Of a DNA stretch of 64,000 nucleotides, positions 25,177-35,300 are shown one piece after another. How positions within the stretch are numbered: position 1 is the first letter of the stretch; each line of letters opens with the position of its first letter. Below the pieces are notes generated by a model, which saw nothing but the letters and a program-made list of their open reading frames with translations, was not told the origin of the DNA and ran no database searches. Origin of the DNA: Hyphococcus sp. (lineage in GTDB: Bacteria > Pseudomonadota > Alphaproteobacteria > Caulobacterales > Parvularculaceae); the NCBI GenBank assembly GCA_021776415.1, contig JAJFFY010000024.1, positions 22,702-86,701 of the forward strand, in the 5' to 3' direction. The position numbers were made by a program, and so were the translations under genes.

Positions 25177-26220
25177 CTACGGGCAGGGGTTTTGCAGGCG
25201 GCCGTGCAATTCGTTCACGGCGCGCTCCATCTCGTTGCTCCATTTGACCTCAAGCGAGGAAAAAACAACCTCAAGCTGGTCCATGCCGTTGGCGCCGAAG
25301 ATGTTCGAGGTGACAAATTTCCGTGTGGTGACAAATTGCAGGGCGAAGGCGGCGGGGTCGGTATCGAACTCTCGGGCGAGTTTGACATAGGCGCTGATCG
25401 CTTGTTCGGCGAGCGGTGTCTGGTAGCGTTCAAGCCGGCCAAACATGGCGCCGCGCGAGCCTTCGGGCTTGCCGCCGTCAAGATATTTCCCGGTCAGCGC
25501 GCCCTGGCCGAGGGGAGAGTAGGCCAGCAAGCCGACATTTTCCTCGAACGCGATTTCCGCAAGGCCGGTCTCGAATGTGCGGTTAACAAGACTGTAGGCG
25601 TTCTGGATCGAGGCCATGCGGGGCAGGGAGCTGTCTTGTGCGGCGGCGATAAATTTCATCACGCCAAAGGGCGTTTCATTGGAAAGCCCCACATGGCGGA
25701 TTTTCCCCGCCGCTGCCAGCTCGCCAAGTGCGCTGAGGGTCTCTTCAAAGGCGACACGGTCTTCATCGGAATGGAGATAACCTTCGCGCGCCGCGCCAAA
25801 GTTTTGCACCGGCCGGTCCGGCCAATGCAGTTGATAGAGATCGATATAGTCCGTTTGCAGATTTTTGAGACTGCGCTCGACAGCGGCGAAGATCTGTTGG
25901 CGGTTAAGCCGCGTCATCTCACCGTCTCTAAGCCACGTCATCGGCGATCGCCCGGCAATTTTTGTCGCCAGGATGATGGCGTCGCGATTGTCCTTTGCCG
26001 CCATCCAGCGCCCAACAATGCGCTCGGATTCTCCCTGGGTCTCAGGCTTCGGCGGTACGGTGTAGAGCTCGGCGGTGTCGAAGAAATTGATCCCGCGATC
26101 AATGCAGGCGTCCATCTGCGCAAAGGCGTCAGCTTCGGATATTTGCTCGCCAAACATCATCGTCCCGAGGCAAAGGGCGGGCACATCCAGATCGGTGCGT
26201 CCAAGGCGGCGTTTTTCCAT
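25177..26220 (-). CDS. Aldo/keto reductase (Tas/YajO-like)
   Basis: A 347-residue TIM-barrel oxidoreductase. Start MEKRRLGRTDLDVPALCLGT is set at 26220, with GGGAG just upstream. The catalytic Asp and Tyr are in FFDTAELY, the Lys in LATKIAG, and the His in YQLHWPDRP. The insertion before the Tyr and the overall length match the Tas/YajO group of NADPH-dependent aldo/keto reductases, which reduce various aldehydes. It is divergent from the small membrane-protein gene at 26338. It could detoxify aldehydes from the neighbouring catabolic genes but is just as likely a general reductase. Confidence 0.9.
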   Translation of the reverse strand: MEKRRLGRTDLDVPALCLGTMMFGEQISEADAFAQMDACIDRGINFFDTAELYTVPPKPETQGESERIVGRWMAAKDNRDAIILATKIAGRSPMTWLRDGEMTRLNRQQIFAAVERSLKNLQTDYIDLYQLHWPDRPVQNFGAAREGYLHSDEDRVAFEETLSALGELAAAGKIRHVGLSNETPFGVMKFIAAAQDSSLPRMASIQNAYSLVNRTFETGLAEIAFEENVGLLAYSPLGQGALTGKYLDGGKPEGSRGAMFGRLERYQTPLAEQAISAYVKLAREFDTDPAAFALQFVTTRKFVTSNIFGANGMDQLEVVFSSLEVKWSNEMERAVNELHGRLQNPCP

Positions 26221-26337
26221 GTTTGGCTCCCGGCAAAAGTGAGCCAGTGTAATGGCTTGGGCGGGGGCGAAAGACAATCGGTTGAAAGTGTTGGCTGCAA
26301 CCACCATCTTTTTGACAAAGCAGTTTGAGGAGCAGCA

Positions 26338-26883
26338 ATGAAAACCACGCGCAAGGCAAAGGCGGCGCTGCTGGCGGCAGGATCGTTGCTCGCATCTGTT
26401 GCCGCATTGGCGCCAGCCCATGCCGCCGATTTTGACGCCGCCGCCTATCCGGCGGTGGTCGAAGCCTCCATCACCGCAGCCGCGCTCGATCATGGCGACA
26501 GCCAGACCATGAGCCCGGCGAGCCGCATCGCCTGGCTTGCGGCCGCGGCTGGCGTGCTCGCAGGGCTAATCAAACTGATCGGCGCGAAGAAAATTGCACG
26601 GGTCGCCAGACAGACCGCGAGCAAAGCCGCGGAAGTCACCGGCGGCGCAGTAAAAGCTGTGGCGCGCACTGTCGCCTCGCCATTGCGCTTTGGCGCGCTC
26701 ATCGCCGGGCTCGCTTTATTCGCGCTGACCGGCGTCGGGCTTTACGATATTGAGTGGATCGGCGGGCTTATCGCCGGCGCGGCCATTGCCGGCGTTTCCG
26801 CTTATGGCCTGATGAAGGCGCGTATGTCCTTGAAAAGACAGCCCGTACGGGCTCGCAAAGAGGATATGGTAAACAGAAATTAA
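26338..26883 (+). CDS. Membrane protein of unknown function
   Basis: A 181-residue protein with a probable Sec signal (MKTTRKAKAALLAAGSLLAS, cleavage near AHA). Then a hydrophobic segment at about 64-82, an amphipathic Lys/Ala-rich linker (KKIARVARQTASKAAEV), and two further membrane spans at about 118-137 and 140-160, with a basic C-terminal tail. I recognise no family. It is divergent from the aldo/keto reductase and precedes a 250-base gap ending in a strong terminator. Confidence 0.7.
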   Translation: MKTTRKAKAALLAAGSLLASVAALAPAHAADFDAAAYPAVVEASITAAALDHGDSQTMSPASRIAWLAAAAGVLAGLIKLIGAKKIARVARQTASKAAEVTGGAVKAVARTVASPLRFGALIAGLALFALTGVGLYDIEWIGGLIAGAAIAGVSAYGLMKARMSLKRQPVRARKEDMVNRN

Positions 26884-27030
26884 TCAATAACTTCATGTAA
26901 TTAAGACTGTTATTGAAGGTTCAGTCTTATTTCCGCCCCATTCGGCCTCTATCTAATAATCCTCAAGAGCGGCGCTAAGTTCCGCCCATATTTTTCGTCC
27001 CCGCACTGCCCCTTGCACGACGCCCCCCTG

Positions 27031-27060
27031 ATAAACCCCGCCTTCGGGCGGGGTTTATTC
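27031..27060 (+). terminator. Strong GC-rich rho-independent terminator upstream of rpe
   Basis: TAAACCCCGCC-TTCG-GGCGGGGTTTA has an 11-bp stem with a stable TTCG tetraloop and ends in TTATTC. It lies 150 bases beyond the membrane-protein gene and 75 bases before rpe. It could end the upstream transcript or a short non-coding RNA from 26884-27030. Confidence 0.85.
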
Positions 27061-27132
27061 TTTTCAAATTTGTGGCGATTTAATCGCCCTGATTCTTGCG
27101 CATGAAAGCCGCATCACGATACGTCTCTCGCC

Positions 27133-27795
27133 ATGAACCCTTTGCGTATTGCCCCGTCCATTCTCGCCGCCGATTTTGCCCGCTTGGGCGCTGAAGTTGA
27201 GGCGGTCACCGTCGCCGGCGCCGATTTTATTCATATCGATGTCATGGACGGGCATTTTGCGCCCAACCTCACCATGGGACCGGCGGTGGTGGCGGCGATC
27301 CGGCCGGCGACCAAACTACCCTTCGATGTGCATTTGATGCTGTCGCCAGTGGACCCTTTTATCGAGGCATTCGCGCAGGCCGGGGCCAATATTTTGACCG
27401 TGCATCCGGAAGCCGGCCCGCATCTTCATCGCACTGTTCAGCGCATCAAAGCGGCGGGGGCGAAGGCTGGCGCCGCGCTCAATCCGGCGACCCCGGTCGC
27501 GGCGCTGGAGCCGATCCTTGATGAGTTGGATCTGGTGCTGGTGATGTCGGTCAATCCGGGTTTTGGCGGTCAGAAATTTATCTCTTCGCAACTAAGAAAA
27601 ATCGAATTGCTTCGCGAGCTGATTAATCACAGCGGCAAGGATATTATGCTCGAGGTCGACGGCGGCATTGACCCGCGGACCGCGCCGCAAGCAATTGCAG
27701 CGGGCGCTGACGTGCTGGTCGCCGGCTCGGCGGTATTTCACGGCGGGGCGGATAGTTACGCCGCGAACATCCGCGCGTTGAGAGGGCAACCCTAA
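27133..27795 (+). CDS. rpe: Ribulose-phosphate 3-epimerase
   Basis: A 220-residue TIM barrel of the usual length. It has the catalytic and metal residues in [38 protein letters not shown] and EVDGGI. It interconverts ribulose 5-phosphate and xylulose 5-phosphate in the pentose phosphate and Calvin-type pathways. The heparinase-like gene starts 5 bases after its stop, so the two form one transcript, as in many alphaproteobacteria. Confidence 0.97.
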   Translation: MNPLRIAPSILAADFARLGAEVEAVTVAGADFIHIDVMDGHFAPNLTMGPAVVAAIRPATKLPFDVHLMLSPVDPFIEAFAQAGANILTVHPEAGPHLHRTVQRIKAAGAKAGAALNPATPVAALEPILDELDLVLVMSVNPGFGGQKFISSQLRKIELLRELINHSGKDIMLEVDGGIDPRTAPQAIAAGADVLVAGSAVFHGGADSYAANIRALRGQP

Positions 27796-27799
27796 GTCG

Positions 27800-29446
27800 A
27801 TGGCAAGCGCACCAAAACCACGTAACGCAACGGCCAATAGCGGCCCGCGCGATGTGCTTGACCGGGTTCAGAAGGCATGGGGCGAGAGCCCGTTTTATCA
27901 GGCACGGCTGCGCGGCCCGGCGCCGGATCGGCTGCTGTTCCAGCCCGATGATCCGTTCACGCCGGACAAAGATTTTGCGCAGTCCTTCGCCCGCGGACGC
28001 CTCGCGCTTGGTGATGAGGTGATCGACTGCGAGGGTGAGATTGAGACAATCTGGATATTAGCGCGGCGCGACGGTCCGATGGATGCGTTCCTGCAGGAAT
28101 TTGCCTGGCTGCGCCATCTGGAGGCGTTAGGCGAGGCGGGCGGGCCGATGGCGCGCAAACTGCTGAAGGCCTGGCTCGACAATTATGAAAAGTGGTCGGC
28201 CTATGCGTGGGATCCGTATTCGGTGTCTGAGCGCCTGGTGCAAATGTGCGCGCACCATCCGTTATTGCTGGCGCAATGTGATGCATTGTGGCGCAGCCGG
28301 GTGTTGTCGGCGATGGCGCGCCAGACGCGCCATCTCGCCTATACCGCACACCGGGCCGAGACCGGGTTTGATCGGTTGATGACCGCGCTGGGGCTTTGCG
28401 TCGCCGGTTATTGTTTGCCCGGATGTGAGGGACCGGCGGAGCGTGGCGTTGAAATGGCGCGCCGGGAATTGCGTTTGCAACTGCGCGCCGATGGCGGCCA
28501 TATCAGCCGCAATCCTTCACGCCAGCTAAAGCTCGCCGTGCGTTTGCAGACGGTAATCAAAGCGATTGAAACACGCGGATTTCAACCGCCGGGATTTTTA
28601 CGGCACACGGTTCTTCGCGCCAATGCGATGGCGGCGTTTTTTCGCTGCGCAGATGGGCGGCTTGCTGTGTTCAATGGCGGCTATGAGGATGACGGGCGCG
28701 CGGTTCTGGCTATTCACAAAGCGGTAAATCCGGAGGTCGCGCCGGCCAGCTTTGCCCGCCATTCCGGTTATCACAAGCTCCTTGCCGGGCGGACCATGAT
28801 CATCGTTGATACTGGCGATGACAGCGGCGCGCAGCGTTACAAGAGTGCGGGCTCGTTTCATTTCTCCTCCGGGCGCAGCCGGATTTTTGTCAATTGCGGC
28901 AATGGCGGTCACCGTGCGGCGCAGTGGCGCAAGGCGCTGGAAAAGCGCGCGGCGCATTCGGCGCTTTCCTTTGAGGATGGCTTTCCGGCGCTAACCTTCG
29001 GGCCGACGGCGCACCGACGGGCGGAAGACGCCAGAGGGCAACTGCTGGAATGCGAGCGGCAATTTATCCTCGCAGACGCGGCCAATGCGAGTTATATGCG
29101 CCGGCTTTATCTTTGCGCCGGCGGCGCTGATTTGCGCGGTGAGGAGTTCCTCGCCAATCTGCCGCAAGAGGTTTTGTCGGCGGCCGTGTGGCGGTTTCAC
29201 CTGCATCCATCGATACGCGCATCCCTCGCTCGCGATAAGCGCTCAGTGATTTTGCTGGCGCCAAACAAGGAAGGCTGGCGGTTTAAGTCAAATTGCTGCG
29301 TGCTGGAGCTGGAAAAAAGCGCTTATTGCGGCGATGGCGGCGCGCCGGTCTCGACCGAGCAAATCGTCATTCGCGGCGCACGGCTTAAGCCGCAGACGTG
29401 CAATCTTTCAGTCAAATGGGGATTGCGGCGGCAAGATGCAGTATGA
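27800..29446 (+). CDS. Heparinase II/III-family protein
   Basis: A 548-residue protein. The N-terminal half is alpha-helical toroid-like (WAYAW-type region DNYEKWSAYAWDPYSVSERL), and the C-terminal half is a beta-rich heparinase II/III-like domain (RSGHGH-like SAGSFHFSSGRSRIFVN). A family member between rpe and purH is a conserved arrangement in alphaproteobacteria. Members of this conserved subgroup have no defined substrate; a role in envelope polysaccharide turnover is only a guess. No signal peptide is visible. Confidence 0.85.
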   Translation: MASAPKPRNATANSGPRDVLDRVQKAWGESPFYQARLRGPAPDRLLFQPDDPFTPDKDFAQSFARGRLALGDEVIDCEGEIETIWILARRDGPMDAFLQEFAWLRHLEALGEAGGPMARKLLKAWLDNYEKWSAYAWDPYSVSERLVQMCAHHPLLLAQCDALWRSRVLSAMARQTRHLAYTAHRAETGFDRLMTALGLCVAGYCLPGCEGPAERGVEMARRELRLQLRADGGHISRNPSRQLKLAVRLQTVIKAIETRGFQPPGFLRHTVLRANAMAAFFRCADGRLAVFNGGYEDDGRAVLAIHKAVNPEVAPASFARHSGYHKLLAGRTMIIVDTGDDSGAQRYKSAGSFHFSSGRSRIFVNCGNGGHRAAQWRKALEKRAAHSALSFEDGFPALTFGPTAHRRAEDARGQLLECERQFILADAANASYMRRLYLCAGGADLRGEEFLANLPQEVLSAAVWRFHLHPSIRASLARDKRSVILLAPNKEGWRFKSNCCVLELEKSAYCGDGGAPVSTEQIVIRGARLKPQTCNLSVKWGLRRQDAV

Positions 29447-29499
29447 GGCTGGCCTTGGCGCGATGCGTTGGTTAACCTTCGGCGGTCGGGCAATTGTTC

Positions 29500-30720
29500 A
29501 TGGGTACCGGGATGGCGAATATCTTTAACGGCTTTTCCGAGCTTTTTCGTAAGCTCGACAACAACCAGATGCCGAGAAAAGCATCTGCAAATGCTGACCT
29601 GTCCTATCTTATGCCACGACCGCCGCGCAGGATTGACCAGCGCGCAGCGCGCAAGCTGATTGCCGGCCGCCGGGTTTTAGTCACGGGCGCCGGCGGCACT
29701 ATCGGCTCGGAGCTGGCGCGCCAGATCGCAGCTTTTGGTCCGGCCCATCTTGCGCTGGTCGATAATTCCGAGTTTGCGCTCTATCAGATTGATCTGGAGC
29801 TTCGCGAGGCCGGTTATGGGCCGTTGATTTCTTCGTCGCTCACCGACATCTGCAACCCCCATCATCTTAACCGCGTGTTCGAGCGTCATGCGCCGGAATT
29901 TGTTGTCCATGCGGCGGCCTTCAAACATGTTCCCATCGTTGAAGAAAATCGTTGCGCCGGTGCGCTGACAAATGTGTTTGGCGCAAGGAGCGTGTTTGAT
30001 GCGGCGATGGCGAACGGCGCCGCCAGCGTCGTCTTTATTTCGACCGACAAGGCGGTCAACCCGACGAGCTTCATGGGCGCGACCAAGCGCATTGCCGAGC
30101 TTTATGCACAAGCCCTTGATGTGGCGCAAAACGATACCCGTTTCGTGACGGTGAGGTTCGGCAATGTGCTGGGCTCAACCGGATCGGTGGCGCCATTGTT
30201 CACGCGTCAAATTGAACGCGGCGGCCCGGTGACGGTCACGCATCCTGAGATCCTGCGTTATTTTATGATCACCAGTGAAGCGGTCCAACTGGTTTTGCGG
30301 GCGGCCAGTCTTGATGTCGCCGAGAAAACCATCGTCACTCATGACGGGCGGATATTTGTTCTCGACATGGGTGATCCGGTGAAAATTCTCGACCTCGCAA
30401 AACGCATGATTGAAGCGCATGAGCTGAAAGTCGGGACCGATATCGAAATCAAGTTCACGGGCCTGCGCCCCGGCGAGAAGTTGTTTGAGGAAATCTTCCT
30501 CGATACCGATAAGCTGGTGAAGACCGGCGCCGATGGCGTTCTGCTCGCATCGCCCGCCATGATCGACCTTCCGCTTTTGACGCCGCGGCTTGAAGATGTC
30601 ATCAAATTTGCGCGGATCGGAGATCAAGATGCGCTAGATGACGCCGTGCATCACTTGGTGCCGGAATTTAGCGCGCCAACATCTAATTCCGCGCATGCGG
30701 GCAATCAGCCGAGCAACTGA
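29500..30720 (+). CDS. CapD/WbpM-type nucleotide-sugar dehydratase, soluble form
   Basis: A 406-residue extended SDR. The cofactor motif VLVTGAGGTIGSELARQIA is near residue 58, and STDKAVNPTSFMGATKR carries Met where classical SDRs have the catalytic Tyr, as in WbpM/PglF-type UDP-GlcNAc 4,6-dehydratases. The C-terminal FTGLRPGEKLFEEIF is also typical. Unlike WbpM or CapD it lacks the N-terminal membrane domain, having only about 50 leading residues. Starts at 29494 (TTG), 29500 or 29512 are all possible; none has a strong ribosome site. It probably supplies a modified sugar for surface glycans, and it interrupts the usual heparinase-purH adjacency. Confidence 0.85.
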   Translation: MGTGMANIFNGFSELFRKLDNNQMPRKASANADLSYLMPRPPRRIDQRAARKLIAGRRVLVTGAGGTIGSELARQIAAFGPAHLALVDNSEFALYQIDLELREAGYGPLISSSLTDICNPHHLNRVFERHAPEFVVHAAAFKHVPIVEENRCAGALTNVFGARSVFDAAMANGAASVVFISTDKAVNPTSFMGATKRIAELYAQALDVAQNDTRFVTVRFGNVLGSTGSVAPLFTRQIERGGPVTVTHPEILRYFMITSEAVQLVLRAASLDVAEKTIVTHDGRIFVLDMGDPVKILDLAKRMIEAHELKVGTDIEIKFTGLRPGEKLFEEIFLDTDKLVKTGADGVLLASPAMIDLPLLTPRLEDVIKFARIGDQDALDDAVHHLVPEFSAPTSNSAHAGNQPSN

Positions 30721-30765
30721 CGCTGCGGCAAGTCGGTTGAAACGCTATACAACAATGGTGACCAA

Positions 30766-32349
30766 ATGACCGTGCATACCCCCGTTCGCCGGGCGCTGTT
30801 GTCTGTTTCCGACAAGACCGGACTGGCGGACTTTGCGCATCGGTTGTCGGCGGCGGATATTGAACTCATTTCAACGGGCGGCACCGCGGCGGCGCTACGC
30901 GATGCGGGGCTGACGGTGCGTGATGTGTCCGAGCTTACCGACTTTCCGGAGATGATGGACGGTCGCATCAAGACTTTGCATCCGCGTGTGCATGGCGGTT
31001 TGCTGGCGTTGCGCGACAATGGCGATCACCGTCAGTCGATGGAAGATCATGCGATTGAGGCCATCGATCTTCTGGTGGTCAATCTATATCCATTTGAACA
31101 GACGGTCCGTGGCGGCGGCGGATATGATGAGTGCATTGAGAATATTGATATTGGCGGACCGGCGATGATCCGCGCCGCGGCGAAGAACCACCGCTTTGTC
31201 GGTGTTGTTACAGATCCTGCCGATTATGATCGCGCCGCTGGCGAAATCGAATCCATGAACGGCTTAAGTGAGGCGACAAAAAAGAGTTTTGCGCTGAAAG
31301 CCTTTGCTATGACCGCCGCGTATGACAGCGCCATCGCGGCGTGGTTTCGCGAACAGACCGGCGACGTCTATACGCGCAATTTCTCTGTCGGCGGCAGCCT
31401 GGCCAATGAGCTGCGCTATGGCGAGAACCCACATCAAACGGCGGCCTTGTATAAAACCGGCGATCGCCGACCGGGCGTTGCGACCGCGCGCCAGGTGCAG
31501 GGCAAGGCGCTGTCTTACAACAATCTCAACGATACCGATGCGGCCTATGAGCTGGTTGCTGAATTTGATCCGCGAACGCCGGTGGTCGCAATCATCAAAC
31601 ATGCAAATCCTTGCGGGGTAGCGACCGCGCCCGATCTTTTGTCGGCCTATGAAAGCGCGCTGCGTTGCGATCCGGTCTCCGCCTTTGGCGGTATTGTAGC
31701 AGTCAACCAGACACTGACGCGGGCGCTGGCGACTAAAATAATTGAAGTGTTTACCGAAGTCGTCATAGCGCCGGATGCAGAAGATGATGCGATTGAAGTG
31801 TTTGCGAGAAAGAAAAACTTGCGCCTGCTTCTTGCCGGCGGCGTGCCGGACGTAAAGGCCCGCGGCCTTACTGTGAAGCCGATTGCCGGAGGACTTCTGG
31901 TTCAGTCGAAGGACAATGTCTGCACAACGCGCGCTGACCTTAAGGTCGTTACAAAACGCATGCCCACCGATCAGGAAATTGACGACATGCTGCTTGCTTT
32001 CCGAATTGCGAAACATGTGAAGTCAAATGCGATTGTCTACGTAAAAGATGGCGTGGCGGTGGGTATTGGCGCCGGTCAGATGAGCCGCCTTGATTCTAGC
32101 CGGATTGCGGCGCGCAAGGCTGCGGACGCAGCGGCCGCTTGCGGTGCGACCGAGCCATTGACGCAAGGCTCGGTTGTCGCGTCGGACGCCTTCTTTCCAT
32201 TTGCAGACGGGTTGTTAAGCGCCGCCGAAGCTGGCGCGACGGCCGTTATTCAGCCCGGCGGCTCCATGCGTGACGATGAGGTCATTGCCGCTGCGGACGA
32301 GGCCGGATTGGCGATGGTGTTTACCGGCCTGCGCCATTTCAGACATTAA
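30766..32349 (+). CDS. purH: Bifunctional AICAR formyltransferase / IMP cyclohydrolase
   Basis: A 527-residue protein of the usual length. The N-terminal IMP cyclohydrolase (MGS-like) domain runs to about residue 200 and includes [12 protein letters not shown] and [14 protein letters not shown]. The AICAR transformylase domain follows with [18 protein letters not shown] and DAFFPFADG. It catalyses the last two steps of purine synthesis in the cytoplasm. It converges on gdhL with only about 10 bases between the stops. Confidence 0.97.
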   Translation: MTVHTPVRRALLSVSDKTGLADFAHRLSAADIELISTGGTAAALRDAGLTVRDVSELTDFPEMMDGRIKTLHPRVHGGLLALRDNGDHRQSMEDHAIEAIDLLVVNLYPFEQTVRGGGGYDECIENIDIGGPAMIRAAAKNHRFVGVVTDPADYDRAAGEIESMNGLSEATKKSFALKAFAMTAAYDSAIAAWFREQTGDVYTRNFSVGGSLANELRYGENPHQTAALYKTGDRRPGVATARQVQGKALSYNNLNDTDAAYELVAEFDPRTPVVAIIKHANPCGVATAPDLLSAYESALRCDPVSAFGGIVAVNQTLTRALATKIIEVFTEVVIAPDAEDDAIEVFARKKNLRLLLAGGVPDVKARGLTVKPIAGGLLVQSKDNVCTTRADLKVVTKRMPTDQEIDDMLLAFRIAKHVKSNAIVYVKDGVAVGIGAGQMSRLDSSRIAARKAADAAAACGATEPLTQGSVVASDAFFPFADGLLSAAEAGATAVIQPGGSMRDDEVIAAADEAGLAMVFTGLRHFRH

Positions 32350-32359
32350 AGCGCAATTC

Positions 32360-35300
32360 TTATGCTTGGGTTTGCGCAATCAGCTCATCGACTTTGCGGG
32401 CAAAGAGAGAATATTTGCCGACGCTGACTGGCCCAGAAAGATCAAGCTCAGCTGATACATCGTGAAACTGGCTGGCGGGAGCGTCAAAGGTTTCTTCCCA
32501 TTGGGCGAGCAACTTATGGGCCCATTCGGCCGGTGCGGTTTTCGGTTCGGAATGCGTAAATGCAATAATCGATTTTGTCAGCGCACTCTGCTTTACAGCA
32601 AGGTCTTCGATAATCTGACGAATTGCGATGTTGTCATAGTGATCGACTGGCGGCTCGTTTCTGGCTTTTTCACGTAAGGCATCGAAACCAAACAACCGGC
32701 CGATGGCGAAGTAAACGCAGCCAGCGCTTGGATTGGACCATCCGGTTTCTTCTGCAAGGTCGATAATATCTAGCGCATATTCCATGGCCGGAAGGGCGGC
32801 GGCCTGCCGGGCGACAGCTTTCGGCGCCCCCTCGCGCACCCAATATTCAATACGATCTTCCAGCGCCTGCGTTGCTTCAGCAGTTAAAATTTCCGGCAGC
32901 GCTTTTCTGAATTGCGCAACCGGCGCCTGGTATTTTGACGAAACGGCTTCGATGCTGTGGTTAGGGTTTTCGTCCGTCGACCGGTCGGCTCTCAACAATT
33001 GGAAAACTTGTCCGCGCAGCAGCGTTGACAGCTCAAGATAAAGCGCAATTTGCACTTTTGCCGGCGCTTTATTGTCCAATGCATTGATCGCGCCTGCAAA
33101 ACTATCAAGCTTGTAAATACGTCGTGCGGCTTCATAGGCGAGGGCGACCGCTGCGAAATCAACGCTGGTCGTTTCCACCACACGCTGCACAAAGGTTATC
33201 CCGCAGGCATTGACAATCTCGTTGGACAGCCTCGTTGCAATAATTTCCCGGCGTAGCTGATGGGTGGCGATTGGTTTTGTAAAGCAGTGGAGCGCCTCGG
33301 GAAAATACGCAAACAGCTCGGCTTCATAGGCGGGGTCGTCAGGTGCGTTAGACGCCACAAGCTCGTCAAAAAGCCAAAGCTTTGCATAGGCCAGCAACAC
33401 CGAAAGCTCAGGCCGCGTCAGTCCGGCCTGTTGTTGGCGCAGTGCAAAGACGTCGTCTTGCGACGGTAAATATTCGAGCGCCCGGTTGAGCCGATCAGTA
33501 CGTTCAAGGGTCGCCATAAGCCGCGCGTGTATATCGAGATCTGCGGCCGCCGTCGCCGCTATCTGCGACACGGCGCGGGTTTGCTCATAATTGTGCTGCA
33601 GGACATGCTCGGCGACATCATCCGTCATTGAGGCCAGCAGATCATTGCGATCCTCCGGTTTCAACTCGCCCTGTTCAATCGCCGATGACAGCAGGATTTT
33701 TATATTGACCTCATGGTCTGATGAATCAACGCCGGCAGAATTGTCGATTGCGTCGGTGTTGATGCACCCGCCGCCGCGTGCAAACTCAATGCGCGCAAGT
33801 TGGGTAAGTCCGAGATTGGCGCCTTCGCCGATCACTTTGGCGCCGCTTTGGTTTGCGTTTATCCGCACAGCATCGTTAGCCCGGTCGCCAACCCGCCAGT
33901 TTTCTTCCCCTTCGGCTTTGAAATAAGTCCCGATCCCGCCAAGCCAGAACAGCTCAACCGGCGCTTTGAGGATAGCGGTTATCAATTCGTTCGGCGTCAG
34001 TTTTGCGGCCTTAACGCCGAGCAAGGTTTTTATCTCCGGTGTCAGTGAAATTGATTTTGCCGATCGCGAAAAGACGCCGCCGCCTTCGGAAATGAGTTTG
34101 CCGTCATAGTCTTGCCAGGAGCTGCGGGGCAACTCGAACAGGCGTTTGCGTTCTGCATAGGATTTTGCCGGGTGAGGGTCGGGATCGATAAAGATATCGC
34201 GGTGATCAAACGCTGCAATCAGCTTTGTTTGTTTTGACAACAACATTCCATTGCCAAAGACGTCGCCGGACATGTCGCCAACCCCGGCGGCTGTAAACGG
34301 TTTGGTTTGAATATCCTTGCCGAGTTCGCTGAAATGTCGTTTCACCGCTTCCCAGGCGCCGCGCGCGGTGATGCCCATGACCTTGTGGTCGTAGCCGACA
34401 GACCCGCCGGATGCGAATGCGTCGCCAAGCCAGAAGTTATATTCACCGGAAATTGCATTGGCGGTATCAGAGAACTGCGCCGTGCCTTTATCTGCAGCAA
34501 CCACTAGATAGGGGTCAGGCTCATCCCACAGAACGGTATCGGCCGGCGGTTTAATTTTCCCTTGAACAATATTGTCCGTCAGGTCGAGCAGGCCGCGAAT
34601 AAATAGTTTATACGCCTCGCGGCCGGCTTTAAAAATTGCCGTCCGGTCGCCAGCCTGCGGCAGTTGTTTTGGATAAAACCCACCCTTTGATCCAGTTGGT
34701 ACGATGACCGCGTTTTTGACCTTTTGGGCTTTGACAAGTCCAAGCACTTCGGTGCGAAAATCTTCGCGCCGGTCCGACCAGCGCAGACCGCCCCGGGCGA
34801 CGGCGCCAAAGCGCAAATGCACGCCGTCGACGGCGGGGCCAGATACGAAAATTTCGCGATAGGGACGAGGTTCGGGAAGTTCATCGAGCTTGTGGCTATC
34901 AATCTTGAACGAGATATAAGGTTTCGGATTTTGGCCATCGGTTGTTTGGTAGTAATTGGTTCGCGTGATGGCGGAAAACAGGTTGAGAAACCGCCGGAAG
35001 ATTCTGTCTTCAGCAAGGCTTTTCACGTCATTGAGGCTCTCGAGAACCACGCCGTCCGCTTTTTGAGCGTCGAGTGCGCGCTTGTCGGCGTCACGCGCGC
35101 CTGCGGGGTTAAACCGTGTGTGGAAAGCGGCGACCAAGTCTCGGGCGATTGCCGGGTTATTGGAAAGCGCTTCTTCCATATAGGCCTGCGAATAAGCAAA
35201 GCCCGATTGCACATGATGCTTGGCTGCGGCGCGCAAAATCCATGCTTCACGCCAGTTGATTCCGGCGGTCAGAACAAGCGCATTGAAACGGTCGTCTTCG

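Noticed and set aside
24997..26328. 443-residue plus-strand frame opposite the aldo/keto reductase
   Set aside because: It is antisense to a clear enzyme gene and has no family features; long shadow frames are expected at this GC content.
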